DNA of 64,000 nucleotides from Spirochaetales bacterium (GCA_003247135.1 QKAW01000011.1:124001-188000); one strand, 5' to 3'; positions 18,092 through 28,295 are shown, counted from the stretch's first letter. Notes: generated by a model from the letters alone, not told the origin. A program made the numbers and translations.

Positions 18092-20578
18092 CTACTGCAA
18101 TAAATAGTTTAAGTTTATAGCAATTCCCCATGTTGCAAAACCACCTGGAATCTTATTATATGAGCTCTCTGGACTCCATTCAACTACTCCATTATTTGTT
18201 CTGAATGTTTTAGCAACATAAAATGATATAGGCATTATCTGATTTGTTATTCCCAGACTTAATCCAAATGAGAACTTAAAATCATCAAGTGCGAATTTAG
18301 TTGTTTCTTCATTCTCTTTCCAAATATTTGCACCATCAAAAAATAGTGATGCTCCAAACATTCCAGGAACTATAGGTGCATTAATTTCAACTTTTAGATC
18401 AAGTAGAGCTACCCCATCCCCTTCAGGAGACCAACCACGACCAACAAACATACCATCAATTCTAGCATTTCTATCTATTGCAGCCAAAGTCATACCTGGT
18501 TTATTGAAAATTCTTGTATATGCTGCATGTAATCTAAGTGATAGAAGAAAATCCCAATCCTCAGTTACAGGTGTATCTAGAAGTTTAAAATACAGATCTC
18601 CGTTAGTAATTGATTTTATGTAATCAGAAGTATGGTATAAAGGTAGTAATCCACCAAAAGTCAAATTCTGGGAGAATCCATAACCTTGAGAAGTACCAAT
18701 AGGAGTATCTCTGTTATCAAGAACACCTCTTGCCCAAATTCTATCCGAGAATTCCCACTCTCCCGGGGTTTTTCTATACTCTGTTTTAAAAGGAATAATC
18801 TCTGTATTTCTGAAAAATGATTCCATTGATGTAGTATAACCACTGGAAGCTCTTACTCGACCTAAATTAGTATACCATAAGTGCCCTGCTGAAATTGAAA
18901 ATGAGATATCAAAAGAATGAAGGTCCTCTTCGTCCTTACTTATAGTATTTCCTTTATTTAACCACTCCTGATAACCAGCATAATCTGTTACACCAGTAAG
19001 TTTAGGAAACTCAGCCCCTGTTGAGTCTGTACCTTGAAGTTGAAGAATATCACTCTGTTCATGGGTAAAGGATAATGATCCGCCACCAAAAAACTCAGTT
19101 CCTAAGATTCTAGGTTCGTTATACTCAAGTGAGAAAGATTGTGATTCAATTCCTAAATTTAGTGTACCACCAAAGGTTCGCCCCATACCCAAAAAGTTTA
19201 AATCCTTTAAACTGAAGGATAATGCCGGCTCAAAGTTTGCCCCGGAAACAGTTATTCCACCCATTAAATTTAAAGTGCTTGTCTCTTCTACCTGAAAAAC
19301 AAGATCCATATTCCCATCTTCGGATCGATTAAGCTGTGGAACTGCGTTGGAAAATAATCCTGTACTCATTATATTACTTAGAGACTCCCAAACTTTCTGT
19401 CGACTAAAAACATCTCCAGGTTTTATTTGAATCTCTCTTAGAATAACAATATCCTTGGTTTTAGCATTGCCGGAAACAGTTATGTCTCCAACTAAAGCAA
19501 CACCTCTCTCAATTATTGAAATAACATGGGAAACGATCTTATTCTCTTCATCAATATCTACTTGATCATGGAAACTGTTTTCAATATATCCATTATCATA
19601 GTAAAGACTCTGTATTTTTATAAATCTTTTTTCATGGCTGCTTTTATTGTATACGTCACCAAATTTCATAAATTCAAATTTATCAAATTCTGCATCAGTA
19701 TAAATACTGTTACCATTATATTTAATTCCACCATATGTATATACATCCCCCTCTTCTATAAAGAAATCTATATACATATTTTTTGTTTGCGGTTTATTCT
19801 CATCATCCTCAATAGTTGTTTTAACATCGATAACTTTTGCGTTTATATAACCATTACTATGATAATAACCTTCTATAGTAAGAATATCGCTCTGTATCAC
19901 ATCTTCCTTATAAACACCATTTTCAAACAAGGTTTTCTTTTTTGTTGCAATCAAGGATCTTAATTTATTATCATTAGCAAAAAGATTATTTCCATTAAAA
20001 TTTATTTCTCGAATTAGAGTCTGTTCTCCTTCATTAATATTAAAAATTAACTGAACAGAGTTTTTCTCTTCATCACTCTCTTTTTTAACTTCAATACTAA
20101 CATTGGAGTATCCTTTATCAATGTAAAGTTCTTCAAGTTTTTTCTGAGCATTCTGAACTTTAAAATCTGAGTAAATATCCTTGGCTTTAACAACAATTGT
20201 ATTAAACAACTCGTTACTCCAAATGGATTTATTTCCTTCAAACAGAATTTTGGATATTGATGGAGATTCCTGAACATTAAATACAAGTATTACTGTCTGT
20301 TTTGTATCATCTCCCGGTTTGGCATTAGGAATTATAAATTCAAAATAGTCAAGTTCATACATCAGTGTCTGTAACTCAAGAAACAGATCGTCACTGAATT
20401 CTTTACCAATATATGGTGAAACTATACCATTTAACTCATTAATATCAATATTTTTTAATCCCTCAAATTCAACGTCTACAATTATTTTTCCCTGAACCCA
20501 AGAATCATCCTCTTGGGCAAAAGAAAAACTTCCGGCAAAAACTAACATTAGACATAGAATTTTTTTAACTATATTCAT
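18092..20578 (-). CDS. bamA: Outer-membrane protein assembly factor BamA
   Basis: 828 residues. A signal peptide (about residues 1-21, ending 'FSFA') is followed by five POTRA domains (about residues 28-430), recognisable by 'I-x-x-I-x-F-x-G-N' style openings such as 'ISKILFEGNKSI', 'IREINFNGNNLF' and 'VGDITVSGNAKT'. The C-terminal 16-strand Omp85 barrel begins near 'LNLMGGITVSG', and its lid-lock loop carries 'VGRGWSPEGDG', which keeps the conserved Arg-Gly of the usual VRGF/Y motif. It inserts beta-barrel proteins in the outer membrane. The ATG overlaps the tamB stop (TAATG) and has AGGAG upstream. Confidence 0.96.
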   Translation of the reverse strand: MNIVKKILCLMLVFAGSFSFAQEDDSWVQGKIIVDVEFEGLKNIDINELNGIVSPYIGKEFSDDLFLELQTLMYELDYFEFIIPNAKPGDDTKQTVILVFNVQESPSISKILFEGNKSIWSNELFNTIVVKAKDIYSDFKVQNAQKKLEELYIDKGYSNVSIEVKKESDEEKNSVQLIFNINEGEQTLIREINFNGNNLFANDNKLRSLIATKKKTLFENGVYKEDVIQSDILTIEGYYHSNGYINAKVIDVKTTIEDDENKPQTKNMYIDFFIEEGDVYTYGGIKYNGNSIYTDAEFDKFEFMKFGDVYNKSSHEKRFIKIQSLYYDNGYIENSFHDQVDIDEENKIVSHVISIIERGVALVGDITVSGNAKTKDIVILREIQIKPGDVFSRQKVWESLSNIMSTGLFSNAVPQLNRSEDGNMDLVFQVEETSTLNLMGGITVSGANFEPALSFSLKDLNFLGMGRTFGGTLNLGIESQSFSLEYNEPRILGTEFFGGGSLSFTHEQSDILQLQGTDSTGAEFPKLTGVTDYAGYQEWLNKGNTISKDEEDLHSFDISFSISAGHLWYTNLGRVRASSGYTTSMESFFRNTEIIPFKTEYRKTPGEWEFSDRIWARGVLDNRDTPIGTSQGYGFSQNLTFGGLLPLYHTSDYIKSITNGDLYFKLLDTPVTEDWDFLLSLRLHAAYTRIFNKPGMTLAAIDRNARIDGMFVGRGWSPEGDGVALLDLKVEINAPIVPGMFGASLFFDGANIWKENEETTKFALDDFKFSFGLSLGITNQIMPISFYVAKTFRTNNGVVEWSPESSYNKIPGGFATWGIAINLNYLLQ

Positions 20579-23500
20579 TATTTCTCCTCTAATAAACCTA
20601 AAATTGGGTTAAAATTCCACTCTATAGAGAGTGCCAATTCAGGTTCAAAAACAAAATCATTAGATAATTTTGGCGTCATATTAAATCCAACCTGAAAAAA
20701 TGGTGAATAAAGAGTAAAACCTAGATCAACCCCTAGTTTTAACTCATTATTTACATAATTTGTTCCGACTTTTCCTTTTACAAAGAAATCATCAGTAATA
20801 AAATTTCCCATTGTAAGGCTGGTATTTTTAAATATTTCTGATAAGTTCTGATTATATACAGTATTATCTCCAGTATCAAATGAATAATTTGTAATGTTTG
20901 TAAAAATAGAAGATAGGAATCCGGATTTAATTTTAACATCATCAAAACCGGTTATTTCTTCTATACCAGTTTCAATATTTGATGTCAGGTATGAAACAAA
21001 CAGTTCATCTGCCAGATCAAATACCAATGCTCCAGGATTGTCCCCACCAACAACCGCTAATCCAACTAATCTGTCAATATCATCCTGACTTAATGATGGA
21101 TCATTTGAGCTGAAATTCGGCTTAAAATCAGAGAAAAAACCACCTTCGAAATTTAAAACAACATTTACCTGCTTTTCATCATCATTTAAAACTGTTTTTG
21201 TTCCTATAACTTTTATATATGGATCTATATTACCTTTTGCAAGATCCAGTTTAACCATACCTTCTGTCAAAATAAATGGTTCCCCTGAATAGTCAACTTC
21301 TCCTTTTACGATATATACATCCCCCATAACACTAAACTCCATAGTTGATGATTTAAAATTAACCTTTATAGTATCCCCCGGGTTTGCTGTAGCATTTACA
21401 ATTGGAATATCTCGATTAGGCCAGTAGAGCTTATTGTTACTTCCTATCTCAACATCCAGATCTATTTCAAAATTTGAGTTACTAGATGTAACACTAGAAG
21501 GGTTATAATCTGTTACATTAATTAATTCTGAATATACTACACCATCCTCCACAAAAACTTTACCAGTTAATAACCCACCTGTATTATCCCAATAATAGAT
21601 AAGATTGTCGAAATATGCGTTTGCATCTGTCAGAATTCTACCAAATTGAAATTTAACAGGAATCTTTTCTTCTGGAAAAGTTTTTAAATTTACAATAATA
21701 GTTTCCGGTATCCAGCTTTTAAAGAGAATCTCTCCATCTACCTTTACTTTTCCGGTTTCACCAATTAGTAGCTCTCCAGGTAAAATAGTTAGTGTATTAT
21801 TATATATTTTCAGATTAAGTCTGGAAGGTTCAACCCTCCCTCCCAGATATGTAACATCAAAATCTGAATCAGCCCATAAGAGTCCATTAAAAAGTGGATC
21901 TCTAAGATCACCTCTAATGTTCAATTGCCCTCTAACATTTAGCTTATCAAAGAGAGCTGCTTTTCTCTTAAGATATGGATTATTTGGGATAAAGGAGTTT
22001 GCAAAAATTGCATCCAGATTAATATCACTCATTGTAAGATTTATTGTTCCGTTTTTTATATGACCTGAAATTGAGGATTCCAAAAACATTGGTTTAAGTA
22101 ATTTTGCATTAAATTCTCCGGTATTATGGAAATATTGAGCTTTTAAACTTCTATCTACTGAATAAACCTGTAAACCAACACTATTATTAAATAGTCTAAA
22201 AACCTTATTTTCAAATAACTTTTCACTTCCATGACTAAAATCCTGAATAGTTAGTTGACCATTAAGCCTATTTAAAAGGTCCAAATTTATATCTGTTATC
22301 AAAAATACCGGTTTTACAGACAAATTTATGGCCATATTGCTATTAAAAATATAATCACCTATAAAATTTTGAGTGGTAATTTTTCCTAATATATTTCCAT
22401 TTATATAATTATAAGTTGCTAATGGTACACTATATTGTGATTTGTTAAATGATCCTTTAAGATCTGTTATTGATATTAAAGACTCAGAAAATTTGAATTT
22501 AAGATTTACTCCTAAATTATCACTAACATATTTAAAATTCTTTGAATCTAAAGAACCAGAACCCTTAAAAACTTTTTGGTCTCCAGTAAAATCCAGAACC
22601 AGGTTCGCCCTTCCTTTAAGATCCTTATTATATAATCTATCAAGTAAAAAATTCTTCAGATTTAAGTTCAAGGAGAGTTTTTTTTCTTTAAATTCCAATA
22701 CAGAATTAATACTGTATTTTTCTAAATCTGTTTCCTGAAACTCTCCACTTATTGAATAAACATCTTTATTTAGTTCATTAATTTTTATAGAACCCTTTAA
22801 TGGTGTGAAGTCATCTTTATAAATCAGATTATTCAAATATACATATTTATCTGTAGCATCCATGGAAAAGGAGATTTGTGGAGAGAATGGAAGCTTGTTA
22901 TGATTAATTATTGTACTAAATTCAGGCAAAGAAAAGAGAAATGAGTTATCCTGAAAAAGTGCTGACTTAAGATTAAAAGAAGATACTGTTTTAAAGTCTT
23001 TGTAATTAATTGGTAATTGATTTGCAGAAACATTTAAATATTTTGTGTCATCAAGTGAGAGCTGTAGCAGTAAATCATAAGAACCGGCAATCTTTATAAA
23101 ATTATTTTCTATATCTGCTGCAAATTGATATTTATTATCATTTATTAAAGCATCTACGTTAAGCTGAATTGCTGGATTCCTGTATTTACCTGAAACAGTC
23201 CCTTGAAAACTAATATCAGGGATTTTTATAGAAACATTATTAAAATTAAAGTCCCTATTTACTCCACTTCCTGCTAGATTTATATAATCTGAGTACTTTT
23301 TATTTGATACTGTTAATTTTTTAATATTATAAGTAACCTTGCTTAGATCATAAAATATTTCTGAGTTTAATGTTAAATAATTTCCTATCAAATTGTCTTT
23401 TATCATTTGTGGATAATTAAATTTATCCAGGTACTCAAGATTAAGATTATTAACCTGAATTGTTGAATTTACCTTATTTTCCTTTCTGTTATAATTAGCA

Positions 23501-24870
23501 GCTATAGAAACTTTTCCATCTATATCACTTTTTACAGCCTGAAGGCTGATATTTTTTTCATCCAAGTAAATAATAGAAGGAATATTGCTGATTTTTATAC
23601 CGTTACTTTCTACAAAATTCACATATACACTAATGAAACTATCGTTTACAGGTTTTACAATAAGTTCAGAATTCAATTTTAAATTATCCGAAACTTTAAT
23701 ATCTCTTAAATAAAAATTACCTTTTGGGTAGAAATTGTGTAGATCAAGATTACCGTAATATCCAATATTACCATCAGGTGTATAAATATTAAGATTTTTA
23801 ATCCTAACTGCATCCAAATTTCCAACTATATTATAATCAAGGTTAACAGGATATTTCTGATATACCTTTTTTAAGTACAATTTCCCCATTGAATCATATA
23901 TAAAATTATTTTCTATATAGTTGTAGCTACCCTTTATATTCCCGGTAAAAGAACTCCCAAGGCCTATATCCAGTAATTTGAAATCCTGATCCGGTTGAAA
24001 AATATCTTCTATATGGAACTTACTGCCGGTGAAGTCAAAAGACATTTCCAGTCTAGGAATATGTAAATTATACATATATTTATAATTAGCTTTATTATCT
24101 GTACTAGCAATTTCCAGATTATTGTTATTAATTGATAAATTAATCTTCTGATCTTTTAGTTTACCCAGATTAGTTACAATATTTGTTGCCTTTATTTGGC
24201 TAACCAGATCGACAAATGTACTTTTAAAATATCCTCTGGATTCTATAAAACCTGAAATACTCTTCAACTCAGAAGACAATTTTGATAAATATTCAACTTC
24301 TGCACTTAATTTTGTCAAATATTTTCTGTTTTTCTCCCAAATATAGCCATTTAAATTATTTATTTGTATTGATACGAATTCATAGTTTAAATTTAATACA
24401 ACATCTCTGATCTCAACCCGTGTACTTAAAACAGAATTTGAAATTCCAGTAACCCTTAATTTAGATAAAAGCCACTCATCTTCAAAATCAAGATCTGCCC
24501 TTCCTCCATTAATATAAACTGCAGAAACTACACTTGCTTGGCCAGATTTAAACCAAAAAGAACGAAGTATATTCATAAAGTTATATCTAATTGTAATATT
24601 GGGAATATAAATACTATTTTTTTTATTTACACTTTCAATATTAACTCCATTTAATATAATTGAATCTACAATAAGAGGAGAGATTGATTCATATTCAATT
24701 TTTACCTGAGTGGTTTTTTCAATGTTTTCAATTAGCTCTTTCTGATAATCTTTAATAATACCTTGTAAATAGGATAATGCTGGTTTTATTGAGTATACAG
24801 TAATAAAAACCATTAAAATTAAAGTGAGAATTTGTACTGAGTGAATAAATATTTTACTCTTTATAGACAA
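20578..24870 (-). CDS. tamB: TamB-like AsmA/DUF490 inter-membrane bridge protein
   Basis: About 1430 residues. One N-terminal membrane anchor (about residues 8-32, 'SVQILTLILMVFITVYS') is followed by a very long beta-rich, repetitive region and a C-terminal TamB/DUF490 domain ('GLAVVGGDNPGALVFDLADEL', 'IEEITGFDDVKIKSGFL', 'VGTNYVNNELKLGVDLGF'). TamB proteins span the periplasm as hydrophobic grooves and are linked to lipid transport and outer-membrane protein assembly. In Borrelia, TamB is reported to bind BamA, encoded next to it as here. I choose a TTG start at 24870, nine bases after AAAGGGG; the GTG at 24900 has no ribosome-binding site. The start overlaps the tonB-like gene by 17 bases. 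Confidence 0.92.
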   Translation of the reverse strand: MSIKSKIFIHSVQILTLILMVFITVYSIKPALSYLQGIIKDYQKELIENIEKTTQVKIEYESISPLIVDSIILNGVNIESVNKKNSIYIPNITIRYNFMNILRSFWFKSGQASVVSAVYINGGRADLDFEDEWLLSKLRVTGISNSVLSTRVEIRDVVLNLNYEFVSIQINNLNGYIWEKNRKYLTKLSAEVEYLSKLSSELKSISGFIESRGYFKSTFVDLVSQIKATNIVTNLGKLKDQKINLSINNNNLEIASTDNKANYKYMYNLHIPRLEMSFDFTGSKFHIEDIFQPDQDFKLLDIGLGSSFTGNIKGSYNYIENNFIYDSMGKLYLKKVYQKYPVNLDYNIVGNLDAVRIKNLNIYTPDGNIGYYGNLDLHNFYPKGNFYLRDIKVSDNLKLNSELIVKPVNDSFISVYVNFVESNGIKISNIPSIIYLDEKNISLQAVKSDIDGKVSIAANYNRKENKVNSTIQVNNLNLEYLDKFNYPQMIKDNLIGNYLTLNSEIFYDLSKVTYNIKKLTVSNKKYSDYINLAGSGVNRDFNFNNVSIKIPDISFQGTVSGKYRNPAIQLNVDALINDNKYQFAADIENNFIKIAGSYDLLLQLSLDDTKYLNVSANQLPINYKDFKTVSSFNLKSALFQDNSFLFSLPEFSTIINHNKLPFSPQISFSMDATDKYVYLNNLIYKDDFTPLKGSIKINELNKDVYSISGEFQETDLEKYSINSVLEFKEKKLSLNLNLKNFLLDRLYNKDLKGRANLVLDFTGDQKVFKGSGSLDSKNFKYVSDNLGVNLKFKFSESLISITDLKGSFNKSQYSVPLATYNYINGNILGKITTQNFIGDYIFNSNMAINLSVKPVFLITDINLDLLNRLNGQLTIQDFSHGSEKLFENKVFRLFNNSVGLQVYSVDRSLKAQYFHNTGEFNAKLLKPMFLESSISGHIKNGTINLTMSDINLDAIFANSFIPNNPYLKRKAALFDKLNVRGQLNIRGDLRDPLFNGLLWADSDFDVTYLGGRVEPSRLNLKIYNNTLTILPGELLIGETGKVKVDGEILFKSWIPETIIVNLKTFPEEKIPVKFQFGRILTDANAYFDNLIYYWDNTGGLLTGKVFVEDGVVYSELINVTDYNPSSVTSSNSNFEIDLDVEIGSNNKLYWPNRDIPIVNATANPGDTIKVNFKSSTMEFSVMGDVYIVKGEVDYSGEPFILTEGMVKLDLAKGNIDPYIKVIGTKTVLNDDEKQVNVVLNFEGGFFSDFKPNFSSNDPSLSQDDIDRLVGLAVVGGDNPGALVFDLADELFVSYLTSNIETGIEEITGFDDVKIKSGFLSSIFTNITNYSFDTGDNTVYNQNLSEIFKNTSLTMGNFITDDFFVKGKVGTNYVNNELKLGVDLGFTLYSPFFQVGFNMTPKLSNDFVFEPELALSIEWNFNPILGLLEEK

Positions 24871-25540
24871 TATAAACTTCCCCTTTACTTTTTTGATCAC
24901 TTTTATTAAAAGTAAATTTACTCACATACTGGGTTATAAGTATATCAAAATCCATTGATCCAGAACCAGGTGGTAGTACTTGCGCACCATACACTTCTCC
25001 TTTAGTGTTTACCATAAATTCAACATGAACTCCGACACCTGTAAAAGAGTCTTTTGGAAATTTTGAAAAATCGATATTACTATTATTTATAATATCCCTC
25101 TTTTCTCCTTCCCACTCTATTTTTACATTATCTTCAGTATCATCATTTTCTATAAAAATTTCATCCGGGAGTAATGATGATAAAGACTCCTCAAATTCTG
25201 CAATACTAAAACCTTTAGTAAATAACGAGTCGTCTTTTTCTTCTTTTTTTTTCCTAACTACCAAATCTGGTATTGTTTTAACAATTTCTTCAAGATAATT
25301 ACCAGATTCAGGATTATCAATAGTTATATCATTAATAACCGGATTATCTACTATATCGACATCACTACTCTTTATATCCTCTTTTTCTAACTCTTTTTCA
25401 TCTTTTTTAGCAATTAATTCTATATTTATTTTAACTTGTTCAGGTTCCTTAAGTTGACTGTTTGGCAACAATTTAAAAAGTAGAATAAAAAAGAGTGTGT
25501 GAAATAATATAGATATTATTACCGGAATTTTATTAATCAT
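24854..25540 (-). CDS. TonB/TolA-like energy-transducing protein
   Basis: 228 residues. One N-terminal membrane anchor (about residues 5-25) is followed by a long acidic, Lys/Glu/Asp-rich periplasmic spacer (about residues 30-150). The compact C-terminal domain ('GVHVEFMVNTKGEVYGAQVLPPGSG', described rather than quoted in full, ending 'EVYIVYKE') has the TonB_C fold signature 'V-x-x-x-V-x-x-x-G-x-V'. It would couple the ExbB/ExbD proton motor to something in the outer membrane. It overlaps exbD by ATGA and tamB by 17 bases. No TonB-dependent receptor is encoded nearby. Confidence 0.8.
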   Translation of the reverse strand: MINKIPVIISILFHTLFFILLFKLLPNSQLKEPEQVKINIELIAKKDEKELEKEDIKSSDVDIVDNPVINDITIDNPESGNYLEEIVKTIPDLVVRKKKEEKDDSLFTKGFSIAEFEESLSSLLPDEIFIENDDTEDNVKIEWEGEKRDIINNSNIDFSKFPKDSFTGVGVHVEFMVNTKGEVYGAQVLPPGSGSMDFDILITQYVSKFTFNKSDQKSKGEVYIVYKE

Positions 25541-25935
25541 AATCTTTTAACAACTAATTGAATATTATTAAAATTAAGTACTTTAACCCTATCCATAATT
25601 TCCATTAGGAAATCGTAAGAGATTCCTCTATCACCTTCAATAATAATAACTGGATTCTCAATATTACCTATACTATCAAGAAGTGCTACAGAGAATGTTG
25701 ATTTTGTACATTCTTTATCATTTATAAATATTTTGTGATCAAGGGTTAGTAAAATATGGGATTCAATCTCTCCGATTGATGATCCGGATATTGTCTGGGG
25801 GACCTCTACCTGTATTGCCCTATTTTTTGTAAAACTGCTGTTAAGCACAAAAAATATTAAAATAAGAAACATAATATCAATTAATGGAGTTATCAATAAA
25901 ATACTCTCTTCCTCAAGAGTTCCTTTAAGTTTCAT
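25537..25935 (-). CDS. exbD: ExbD/TolR-family proton channel subunit
   Basis: 132 residues. A short cytoplasmic start leads to one membrane helix carrying the essential aspartate in 'ITPLIDIMFLILIFFVLNSSF' (about residues 15-35), followed by a periplasmic domain of TolR/ExbD type with 'VEVPQ' and 'ILLTLDHKIFINDKE'. It shares no gap with exbB and its stop overlaps the tonB-like gene (ATGA). Whether it is closer to ExbD or TolR cannot be settled by eye. Confidence 0.9.
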   Translation of the reverse strand: MKLKGTLEEESILLITPLIDIMFLILIFFVLNSSFTKNRAIQVEVPQTISGSSIGEIESHILLTLDHKIFINDKECTKSTFSVALLDSIGNIENPVIIIEGDRGISYDFLMEIMDRVKVLNFNNIQLVVKRL

Positions 25936-26538
25936 TTAAGACTCCTTAACAGCAAGAATCTCTGAGCTGGAGCTCTCCATCGAACTAATATGCCTTTTAA
26001 TTATTGATATAAAAATAGAGTAACTAACAATAGCTGGAACAGCAGTTATTAAACCTGCTGCTGTTGTTATTAAAGCCTGGGATATCCCACCAGCCAAGGT
26101 ATAGGGATCTGAGCTTTTACTAATCATCATATTATAAAAGGTTAATATCATACCAATAACAGTTCCTAAAAGGCCTAATAGAGTTGCCAAATTTGCAATC
26201 GAGGAAAGATAGGAGACGAATTTTTCCATCTCATATATCTTCCTTTGAGCAAAAGCCTCTACCTTATGGGAGAAAAAATCCCTATCTCCTTCCCCTAGTA
26301 ACTTACCCTCATATCTGATTATATCTGCTGTTGGAGATTTATCTTTTTCTATATACTCAAGGGCACTGGAATAATTCCCTTTTAAAAGCTCATCAAGAGA
26401 TGTTGATATTCTTGACTGTTTTCTTATTCGAATAGAATAAAAATATATAATTTTATATATTATCAAAGTTAAAGAAACTATTGATAAAAGAATTATAGGA
26501 ATTAAGGATATAAGGTTTTTTAATAGTAACTCTTTCAT
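25936..26538 (-). CDS. exbB: ExbB/TolQ/MotA-family proton channel subunit
   Basis: 200 residues with three membrane helices (about residues 12-32, 110-135 and 150-175). The conserved core 'LLGLLGTVIGMILTF' and 'ALITTAAGLITAVPAIVSY' is intact, including the threonine and prolines that line the channel. The protein would use the proton gradient with ExbD to drive the TonB-like protein encoded two genes downstream. Its ATG overlaps the stop of the upstream outer-membrane protein gene by four bases. Confidence 0.92.
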   Translation of the reverse strand: MKELLLKNLISLIPIILLSIVSLTLIIYKIIYFYSIRIRKQSRISTSLDELLKGNYSSALEYIEKDKSPTADIIRYEGKLLGEGDRDFFSHKVEAFAQRKIYEMEKFVSYLSSIANLATLLGLLGTVIGMILTFYNMMISKSSDPYTLAGGISQALITTAAGLITAVPAIVSYSIFISIIKRHISSMESSSSEILAVKES

Positions 26539-27653
26539 TTCTCTCCCAAATTGTATCTGAATTTTATTCCAACTTCATAAATAGTATTGTTTTTAATAGT
26601 CAGACTTGAATCCAACCTAAAAATATCTCTGTATTTTATACCAACAAGGTAGATATAGCTATTTATAAAATCCATATTAAACTCGATTATACCTGTAAAG
26701 TTTCCATTGATAAAGCTGGAAACAATTCTAAAATCATTCGCCGAGATACTGTATTCCCTTTTGCCCCAAAAAAGGTTTTCACCAATTGAAAGATATCCTG
26801 TTTTTAATCTGTATTCATTATCTATCAAACTACCTAACAGAAGAGAAAAATCCATGTTATTTTTCTTATAATGCATAGAAATTCTGTAATCCATAACATT
26901 ATTCAAGGATAAAGTTTCAAATTTCATTAACAAAGGATCTAATTTGAGATAAATATCCAGATAAGGAAATAAAACTAATTTTTGAAAAGATAAGCCAATT
27001 TTAAAGAAATCGTAACCCAGACCACCTGAACCATAAATATTTTTATCTACATAATTGAATTCAAGGAGATAATTTAATCTATAATTTCCCTTATATTTTA
27101 TCTTAATACTGTTATTTTCTCTGTTAGAGAGGTAGAAACTCCAGTAATAGTCATATGATTGATCTTTTAAAGTTATTGATGGATAAAGTTCTTCAAACTC
27201 TGCTATTAATATAAATGGAAGACGAAATTCCTTAAATCCTATATAGAGATTAAGTGGATTCATAGAAATACCTACCTTACTAAAAGCAGTAAAGTCGAAA
27301 TTATTATTCTGATAATCTATAGAGTGACCTAATGTAATATCCTCAAAATTAGTATCTATTGAGATAGACTGATAAATCTGTGACTTTTTATGTACTGTAT
27401 TATTAAGAAATTCATACCAGTATTTGTAATTTATTTTATCTATATCAACTGATCTGATCTCGATATTATCTATATTATTATCCAAATTTTCGACATTTAA
27501 TTGTGAAATTATTTCCAGGGGGAATGGTGGTAATGGTAATACTTTTTCATTAAATTTTTCAGGAACTTTAATAATTATCTCCTGAGTAGACACTTTTAAC
27601 TGAAAAATTACGTGTATAAGTATAATTAGTAATATTTTTATGTTAGTATTCAC
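26535..27653 (-). CDS. Predicted outer-membrane beta-barrel protein, unknown function
   Basis: 372 residues. A signal peptide (about residues 1-22) is followed by a proline-rich segment ('KVLPLPPFPLEI') and then about 280 residues of alternating hydrophobic and polar strands rich in Tyr and Phe, ending in 'IKFRYNLGEK'. This pattern suggests a small beta barrel of perhaps 12-16 strands. No TonB-dependent receptor plug is seen. The start is a GTG at 27653 without a clear ribosome-binding site, 30 bases from the divergent tmk gene. It is first in the ExbB-ExbD-TonB-TamB-BamA train and may be the module's outer-membrane partner, which is inference. Confidence 0.7.
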   Translation of the reverse strand: MNTNIKILLIILIHVIFQLKVSTQEIIIKVPEKFNEKVLPLPPFPLEIISQLNVENLDNNIDNIEIRSVDIDKINYKYWYEFLNNTVHKKSQIYQSISIDTNFEDITLGHSIDYQNNNFDFTAFSKVGISMNPLNLYIGFKEFRLPFILIAEFEELYPSITLKDQSYDYYWSFYLSNRENNSIKIKYKGNYRLNYLLEFNYVDKNIYGSGGLGYDFFKIGLSFQKLVLFPYLDIYLKLDPLLMKFETLSLNNVMDYRISMHYKKNNMDFSLLLGSLIDNEYRLKTGYLSIGENLFWGKREYSISANDFRIVSSFINGNFTGIIEFNMDFINSYIYLVGIKYRDIFRLDSSLTIKNNTIYEVGIKFRYNLGEK

Positions 27654-27683
27654 TGGTTTTATATTATATAAAAAGAGGAATAA

Positions 27684-28295
27684 ATGGAAACAAAAGTTGT
27701 TAAAAAATTTATTGTGCTAGAAGGACTTGATGGTGCCGGAACAACAACACAATTACACAAAATATCAGAAGAATTAACGAACTCCGGGAATAATGTATTT
27801 AAAACTTTTGAACCAACAGATAATCCTATTGGAAAGTTAATAAGATCAGTTCTGAAAAAACAGGTTGTACTTGAACCTAAAAGTATAAGCAAACTATTTG
27901 TAGCTGATAGACATGAACACATTTATGGTAAAAATGGAATTTTACATAATATTGAACTTGGAAACTATGTTATTTCCGACAGATTTTTATTTAGTTCTCT
28001 AGCTTATCAATCTCCAGAATGCGGGTTTGACTTTGTGTATAACATTAATAAAGATTTTCCCTTACCGGAACATCTTATATTTATATCTACTCCAGTTGAA
28101 ATATGTCAGGAGAGAATAAGTAGCAGAGGATTGGAAATTGAACTTTTTGAAAAGTATGAATACCAGAGGAAAGTTGATTCCTTTTATAAAATAGCATTAG
28201 ATAAATATAAAAATTGTGGAATTAAAATAAGTATTATTGATGGAACAAAAACACCGGAGAATATAACTAAGGAAATAATGAATATTATACGATAA
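27684..28295 (+). CDS. tmk: Thymidylate kinase
   Basis: 203 residues. It phosphorylates dTMP to dTDP. The P-loop 'EGLDGAGTTTQ' is at residues about 12-22, 'FEPTDNPIG' forms the Asp/Arg loop, and 'ISDRFLFSSLAYQ' is the DRx motif region of TMPK. The start ATG has AGAGGAA five bases upstream. The gene is divergent from the outer-membrane protein gene with only 30 bases between them, so their promoters must overlap. Confidence 0.94.
   Translation: METKVVKKFIVLEGLDGAGTTTQLHKISEELTNSGNNVFKTFEPTDNPIGKLIRSVLKKQVVLEPKSISKLFVADRHEHIYGKNGILHNIELGNYVISDRFLFSSLAYQSPECGFDFVYNINKDFPLPEHLIFISTPVEICQERISSRGLEIELFEKYEYQRKVDSFYKIALDKYKNCGIKISIIDGTKTPENITKEIMNIIR

Noticed and set aside
19526-19963. 145-codon open frame on the plus strand opposite bamA
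   Set aside because: It lies wholly inside an unmistakable bamA gene on the other strand, its product is low-complexity Ile/Phe/Tyr-rich, and it has no family resemblance.
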